A DNA stretch of 64,000 bases, from positions 120,174 through 184,173 of the forward strand of contig NZ_LMHZ01000034.1 in assembly GCF_001428545.1 (NCBI RefSeq), given 5' to 3'. Position numbers and translations under genes: made by a program. Shown here piece after piece: positions 60,033-64,000 of the stretch (positions within the stretch are counted from its first letter, which is position 1; each line of letters opens with the position of its first letter). Origin of the DNA: Noviherbaspirillum sp. Root189 (GTDB taxonomy: Bacteria > Pseudomonadota > Gammaproteobacteria > Burkholderiales > Burkholderiaceae_D). The notes beneath the pieces were generated by a model. The model did not search any database, had not been told where the DNA came from, and saw only the letters and a list, made by a program, of their open reading frames with translations.

Positions 60033-61445
60033 ATGTCATGGAATGTGCCGGCATGTCTCGCCAGGTTAGCAGTTGTACTGCTGCTCGCCCTTGCCAGCGG
60101 CTGTGCGAGCTTGCCGGATGTTCGCTACCTGAGCAACCGTGACCTTATCAAAAAATCCGATCCGACGATCGTCACCACCAAAGGCACGCTGTCAGACGGC
60201 AAGACACAGAATCTGCTGGATGGTATTGCCGCGAAGGCAGGCGACACCGATATTCTCTCCAAGCATATTGCCGTCGAACAGGCAATCAGCGGGCAGCCGC
60301 TGGTCGCCGGCAACAAGGTCACGCTGCTTGATGACGGACCCGCGACAATCCGGGCGATGACTGCGGCGATAAAGAGTGCACGCAATCATATCAATCTCGA
60401 AACTTATATCTTTGAAGCCGACGAGATTGGCCGGAGTCTCGCGGACTTGCTGATCGCGAAACAGGCAGCCGGTGTACGCGTCAATCTGATCTACGACAGC
60501 GTCGGCGCATTGGATACGCCGCGCGAATTTTTCGAGCGTATGCGCAGCGCCGGCATCAACGTGCTGGAGTTTAATCCGGTCAATCCGCTCAACGCCAAGG
60601 GCAACTGGGACATCAACCAGCGCGATCATCGCAAGCTGCTGGTAGTCGATGGCCGTATCGCCTTTACCGGCGGAGTCAACATCAGCAAGGTGTATGGCAA
60701 GAGCTCCTTCCTCGCGAGCCGCCGTAGTCAACCACAACCGAAGAATGCCAAGGAAGCGGCATGGCGTGATACGCATATGCAGATTGAAGGCCCCGTCGTC
60801 GCCGAATTCCAGAAACTCTTCCTCGGCACATGGCAGCGCCAGACCGGCAAGACCTTACCCGAGGCCCAGTATTTTCCGGTGTTGAAAGCGGTTGGAAATT
60901 CACTGGTGCGCGCCATTGGCAGCACCCCTGATAATGACGACTTTGGCGTCTATAAAACCTATATTTCGGCGCTCACCCATGCCGACAAATTCGCGCATAT
61001 CACCACTGCCTATTTCGTGCCCGACCAGCAAATAGTGCAAGCGATGGTCGATGCGGCGAAACGTGGCGTCGACGTACGCATCATCTTCCCCAGCTTTACC
61101 GACGTCGGCATGATCCTGTACGCAGGACGCTCCTATTACGATGAATTGCTGGCCGCAGGCATCAAGGTGTATGAGCGCAAGGATGCGATGCTGCACGCCA
61201 AAACTGCCGTGGTCGACGGTGTCTGGTCAACCATAGGTTCCACCAATCTCGATATCCGCAGCTTTCTGCATAACGACGAACTCAATGCGGTCGTCCTGAG
61301 CGCCGAATTTGCCGACCGCATGGAAAATCTCTTCCAGCGTGACCTGCGGGAATCCGATGAAGTGACGGCTGAAGCATGGAGCAAGCGCGGATTCCGTGAA
61401 CGCGTGCGTGAATGGACGGTGCGCATCTTTCAGTACTGGCTGTAA
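60033..61445 (+). CDS. Phospholipase D family lipoprotein (cardiolipin synthase ClsC-like)
   Basis: A 470-aa protein with two HKD motifs: HRKLLVVDGRIAFTGG with His199, and HAKTAVVDGVWSTIGSTN with His388. A signal sequence ending in a lipobox (LALASGCAS) suggests a lipoprotein anchored facing the periplasm. Similar proteins make cardiolipin from phosphatidyl lipids (ClsC-type), but other phosphatidyl transfer reactions are possible. GGAGGG lies 7 nt before ATG 60033, so the longer frame to 59952 is not used. It is a single gene. Confidence 0.85.
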   Translation: MSWNVPACLARLAVVLLLALASGCASLPDVRYLSNRDLIKKSDPTIVTTKGTLSDGKTQNLLDGIAAKAGDTDILSKHIAVEQAISGQPLVAGNKVTLLDDGPATIRAMTAAIKSARNHINLETYIFEADEIGRSLADLLIAKQAAGVRVNLIYDSVGALDTPREFFERMRSAGINVLEFNPVNPLNAKGNWDINQRDHRKLLVVDGRIAFTGGVNISKVYGKSSFLASRRSQPQPKNAKEAAWRDTHMQIEGPVVAEFQKLFLGTWQRQTGKTLPEAQYFPVLKAVGNSLVRAIGSTPDNDDFGVYKTYISALTHADKFAHITTAYFVPDQQIVQAMVDAAKRGVDVRIIFPSFTDVGMILYAGRSYYDELLAAGIKVYERKDAMLHAKTAVVDGVWSTIGSTNLDIRSFLHNDELNAVVLSAEFADRMENLFQRDLRESDEVTAEAWSKRGFRERVREWTVRIFQYWL

Positions 61446-61776
61446 AGCGTCCTTCCCTCCAAGTCAACTTAACGTCAGCCGAAGCGGTTGACGCTTGTCG
61501 TTAATACTCCCAGTGCAATTTTCCATGGATTCCTTGCGGCGACATTGTTCGCCGGACTTCCTGCTCTACCTCTGCGTCTGTTCTTTCACCTCAAAGAAAA
61601 ATCGGTGAGAATTTTCTCCAGGTCACCGAACAGGATTAGCGCAATAAGGTTTCAGCTCAGCATTGATTTATACAAATAATTGCATCGCTTTTAGTTCGTA
61701 AATCTCAGTGTTGAACCAAATTGTCGATGCCGTATCCATATTGACAACAGAAACACTTCGAAAAGGTTAATAAGTA
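61446..61776. other. Intergenic region, no gene seen
   Basis: About 330 bases, relatively A/T-rich in its second half, upstream of a lipoprotein gene. It should hold that gene's promoter. AAAGG is 9-10 nt upstream of the ATG at 61777. The short open frame at 61488-61679 has no usable site. Confidence 0.5.
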
Positions 61777-63204
61777 ATGAACGCTTTGATCAATCAGACA
61801 GCGCGCGGCAGGCTTTGGCGCGGACTGTCTGTCATGTTGTGCGGCACCTTAATAGCCGGCTGCGGCGGGGGAGGTAGTGAGGGTGGTGGCAGTACAGCTG
61901 CCAATGCAAATAATGCCGAAACATCCGTCATGCAAGTCGGTGCAGCGCCCGTATCGGTCGCCGCGCCAGCCTCGGTAGTTCAGACACTGGCCGTGCCGCA
62001 GGCATTGGCGCAAACGCCATTCGACGAACCACGCAACCTGTTGGTACCGCCCGGCTTTGGAATCCGGGTATGGGCACGTGTGCCAAAAGCACGTTTCATG
62101 GCCGTCGCGCCGAACGGCGACGTCCTGGTTTCCGTACCAAGCGCCGGCAAGATCGTATTGCTGCGCAACCGCCCGAACGACACGCCGCAACAGTTCGATT
62201 TCGCCGGCGACATGCACAATCCGCATGACATGGTATTCCATCAGATCGGTGATATTACTTACCTATACGTGGCAGAATCGAACCGCATTACGCGCTCGGT
62301 TTACAGCGCTGGCGATATCACAACCGCGGCACGCGAAATCATCATTGACAACCTGCCGGACAATTCGACACCGGAACTGCGAGGCAGTTACGGGCATGAG
62401 CTGAAGAATATCGCATTGTCGCCAGATCACAGGTTGTTCGTATCGATCGCCTCGACCTGCAATGCCTGCATCGAGGACACAAACAGCGACCCGGTACGCG
62501 GTGCAATCTACGAATATTCGGCCGATGGCAAGAATCCGCGACTGTTTTCCCGCGGTCTGCGCAATGCGGAAGGCCTGGCCTTTTTGCCTGGCACCACGAC
62601 ACTCTGGGTGACAGTGAATAACCGTGATGAAGTGCGTGTCCCTACCGATGCAGACGTTGACGGTGATGGCCAGAGCGATCGCGGCAAGTTGGTCCCTTCC
62701 TTTGTGGATGAGAATCCGCCGGAGTTGTTTACCTCGCTGCGCGACGGGGGTAACTACGGCTGGCCTTATTGCAACTCGGTTCCGAATGCGAGTATGAGTA
62801 CACTCGACGTGATGCCGGACTATGAACTGAATCGCGACAACAGCTTCTTTAATTGCGCCGTTGCCGATCGCGTGGCAAAGGGCTTGCGCGCGCATTCGGC
62901 CCCATTGGGATTCAGTTTCCTGCACGCGAGTAACATGCCAATCGCCTATCGTTCCGGTGCGGCGATCGCGCAGCACGGCTGCTGGAATTGCACCAGCCTG
63001 CGCGCCGGCTACAAGGTATCGTATTTCCCATTCGATGCCATCGGCAATGCCGGCGCTGAAATCGACTTGGTCACTGGCTTCGTCACCAATCCCGATGAGC
63101 GTACCTTCTGGGGCCGACCGGTCGATGTGGTACCGGATATCAACGGTAACCTGCTGATCTCGGACGATTACGCCGATGCAATTTATCAGCTCTATCCGCT
63201 GTAA
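61777..63204 (+). CDS. Sorbosone dehydrogenase-like PQQ beta-propeller lipoprotein
   Basis: A 475-aa lipoprotein: the signal ends in LIAGCGGGG (lipobox), followed by a Gly/Ser/Ala-rich linker. The mature part resembles the glucose/sorbosone dehydrogenase beta-propeller family: LLVPPGFGIRVWARVPKARFMAVAPNGDVLVSVPSAGKI, GHELKNIALSPDHRLFVSI, FSRGLRNAEGLAF, DGGNYGWPYCN and WGRPVDVVPDINGNLLISDDY. Some members use PQQ; binding residues cannot be confirmed here. It is predicted to be anchored in the outer membrane or inner membrane facing the periplasm. The CHRD lipoprotein gene is convergent 87 nt away. Confidence 0.82.
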   Translation: MNALINQTARGRLWRGLSVMLCGTLIAGCGGGGSEGGGSTAANANNAETSVMQVGAAPVSVAAPASVVQTLAVPQALAQTPFDEPRNLLVPPGFGIRVWARVPKARFMAVAPNGDVLVSVPSAGKIVLLRNRPNDTPQQFDFAGDMHNPHDMVFHQIGDITYLYVAESNRITRSVYSAGDITTAAREIIIDNLPDNSTPELRGSYGHELKNIALSPDHRLFVSIASTCNACIEDTNSDPVRGAIYEYSADGKNPRLFSRGLRNAEGLAFLPGTTTLWVTVNNRDEVRVPTDADVDGDGQSDRGKLVPSFVDENPPELFTSLRDGGNYGWPYCNSVPNASMSTLDVMPDYELNRDNSFFNCAVADRVAKGLRAHSAPLGFSFLHASNMPIAYRSGAAIAQHGCWNCTSLRAGYKVSYFPFDAIGNAGAEIDLVTGFVTNPDERTFWGRPVDVVPDINGNLLISDDYADAIYQLYPL

Positions 63205-63218
63205 TCGCCACCTATCCA

Positions 63219-63241
63219 GCCGGCCCGCCACTCGGGCCGGC
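63219..63241 (+). terminator. GC-rich hairpin after the propeller lipoprotein
   Basis: GCCGGCCCG (63219-63227) and CGGGCCGGC (63233-63241) are perfect complements with a 5-nt loop, 14 nt after the stop. The T run is weak (cccttcccg), so it may be a weak or Rho-assisted terminator. Confidence 0.5.
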
Positions 63242-63291
63242 CCTTCCCGCGTCCTGATGGTGCAGAAGCCCAACGCGGCATCATGAAACCG

Positions 63292-63867
63292 TTAGAAGCC
63301 GACCGTCAGGCCCACACCCGTAAAGTGCCCGTCAAACGAATCCTCGATGTCCCGCAATTGCTGTAACTGCTGCTCAGCCAGCGGCGACAGCTGGCGCGCC
63401 TGCTGCACGCGAAATATCTGGTCGGACGATGGGAAGACGTTGATCAGCTGGCCGCGAATTTCACCGTTCGGAGCAGCGGCGCTATGCACATCCATATAGA
63501 AATTGCCGGATCGTAGTGCACGCCACTGCGTGTCGTCCAGGACTGCGCTTGCCGTCCACAGCGTGGTCCCGGCCGTTCGGGCAAGCGCAAACTGCGCTGC
63601 ACCGACCGCGCCGAAGGGTGCTAGGTGAATATGAACTTCGGTTTCCGCGATACCGGTCGTGACGACACTGGCAATCATGATGCGGGTATCAAGATTCACG
63701 GTGACAATGCCAGTGCCGAAGGCACTGCTGGCAATCGCCGGTATTACTTCGCGGCCCGTCAATACGGTGTTGAACGCGGACAGCGGCGTATCATTGTGGC
63801 CACCGCAGGAAGCGAGCAGCAGGCACGTGCATACCGTGTAAAAAATACGCAGGCAGAAAGTCTTCAT
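63292..63867 (-). CDS. CHRD domain lipoprotein
   Basis: A 191-aa lipoprotein: lipobox LLLASC after residue 17-ish, then a CHRD-type domain (LTGREVIPAIASSAFGTGIVTVNLDT, TEVHIHLAPFGAVG, NFYMDVHSAAAPNGEIRGQLI). CHRD domains occur in secreted proteins and their function in bacteria is uncertain. The extra C-terminal segment (QQARQLSPLAEQQLQQLRDIEDSF...) is heme-protein-like or helical. AAGGAG precedes ATG 63867, so the longer frame to 63918 is rejected. Confidence 0.85.
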   Translation of the reverse strand: MKTFCLRIFYTVCTCLLLASCGGHNDTPLSAFNTVLTGREVIPAIASSAFGTGIVTVNLDTRIMIASVVTTGIAETEVHIHLAPFGAVGAAQFALARTAGTTLWTASAVLDDTQWRALRSGNFYMDVHSAAAPNGEIRGQLINVFPSSDQIFRVQQARQLSPLAEQQLQQLRDIEDSFDGHFTGVGLTVGF

Positions 63868-63931
63868 GTCGGTCTCCTTGCCTCGCCAGCAGGATTCCTT
63901 CCCTGCAAAGGCAGGCACTTTCGTTATATAT

Positions 63932-63955
63932 CACCATGGCACCATGGCACCATGG
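63932..63955. repeat. 8-bp tandem triplication at window end
   Basis: CACCATGG is repeated three times in direct succession (63932-63939, 63940-63947, 63948-63955), upstream of the CHRD gene on its non-coding side. It creates three NcoI-type palindromes but no gene. Confidence 0.9.
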
Positions 63956-64000
63956 GTGTTGCATAACGATATGCAGGGAACGTGCCTGATATTCAACCCG

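Noticed and set aside
1-64000. tRNA, rRNA, insertion sequence, prophage or CRISPR array
   Set aside because: None seen by eye in the gaps; a covariance or profile search would be needed to exclude short RNA genes with certainty.

Overview
The window is a continuous chromosomal segment of a GC-rich Gram-negative bacterium. Gene content fits the Betaproteobacteria, order Burkholderiales, and best the family Oxalobacteraceae (Herbaspirillum, Noviherbaspirillum or Herminiimonas-like). Supporting signs are a DUF3717-type protein, a small Burkholderiales-type protein at 58678, a SiaABCD cluster, many LysR regulators and Beta-class glutathione transferases. The family placement is inferred from protein families only. 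I see no rRNA, tRNA, insertion sequence, prophage or CRISPR array.

Layout. 1-2276: end of a branched-chain amino acid ABC importer operon (livH partial, livM) with an alpha/beta hydrolase overlapping livM by 4 nt. 2292-7204: a DUF1304-like membrane protein, a four-PAS GGDEF-EAL protein and a GNAT/FemAB-like protein. 7205-9747: accessory-looking stretch with a hairpin-forming dispersed repeat (second copy at 2882), a gene remnant, and a lipoprotein carrying 17 pentapeptide repeats followed by a perfect terminator. 9852-15300: Hpt protein, MFS transporter, small membrane protein plus aminotransferase, a broken histidine kinase, a DUF3717 protein and a B12-binding radical SAM protein. 15301-15802: three REP-like palindromes. 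15803-19549: acyl-CoA synthetase, glutathione transferase, patatin. 19595-21966: LysR/DoxX/extradiol dioxygenase module. 22276-28606: REC-PAS-GGDEF-EAL protein, cysE with an unusual leader, phosphodiesterase, FAD dehydrogenase, PA2169-like protein. 28818-34901: DUF4142 protein and the prkA-yeaH-spoVR stress operon. 35430-39842: AsmA and MnmC. 39991-44521: SET protein and the siaABCD operon. 44709-48604: AzlCD, a PNPOx-like protein, and a divergent LysR/EamA pair. 48743-48900: candidate small RNA. 49100-52623: secreted protein and a second LysR/DoxX module with two glutathione transferases. 52631-55375: tag, nnrD, histidine phosphatase, small membrane protein. 55548-63867: YegD-like chaperone, secreted hydrolase, small protein, DUF429 protein, ClsC-like lipoprotein, sorbosone-dehydrogenase-like lipoprotein and a CHRD lipoprotein.

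How it works together. c-di-GMP signalling is prominent: two hybrid GGDEF-EAL proteins and the SiaABCD phosphatase/kinase/switch/cyclase cascade. A second theme is detoxification of electrophiles and quinone-like compounds (two paralogous LysR-DoxX modules, three glutathione transferases, one ring-cleavage-type dioxygenase). A third is general stress (PrkA-YeaH-SpoVR, PA2169-like, DUF4142, YegD).

The observation I consider most novel is the cysE leader at 25430-25601. Two consecutive short ORFs, each with a tandem Cys-Cys pair, precede serine acetyltransferase; the second runs through a perfect 11-bp terminator-like hairpin and stops 9 nt before cysE. This suggests cysteine-responsive attenuation, although neither short ORF has a visible Shine-Dalgarno sequence.
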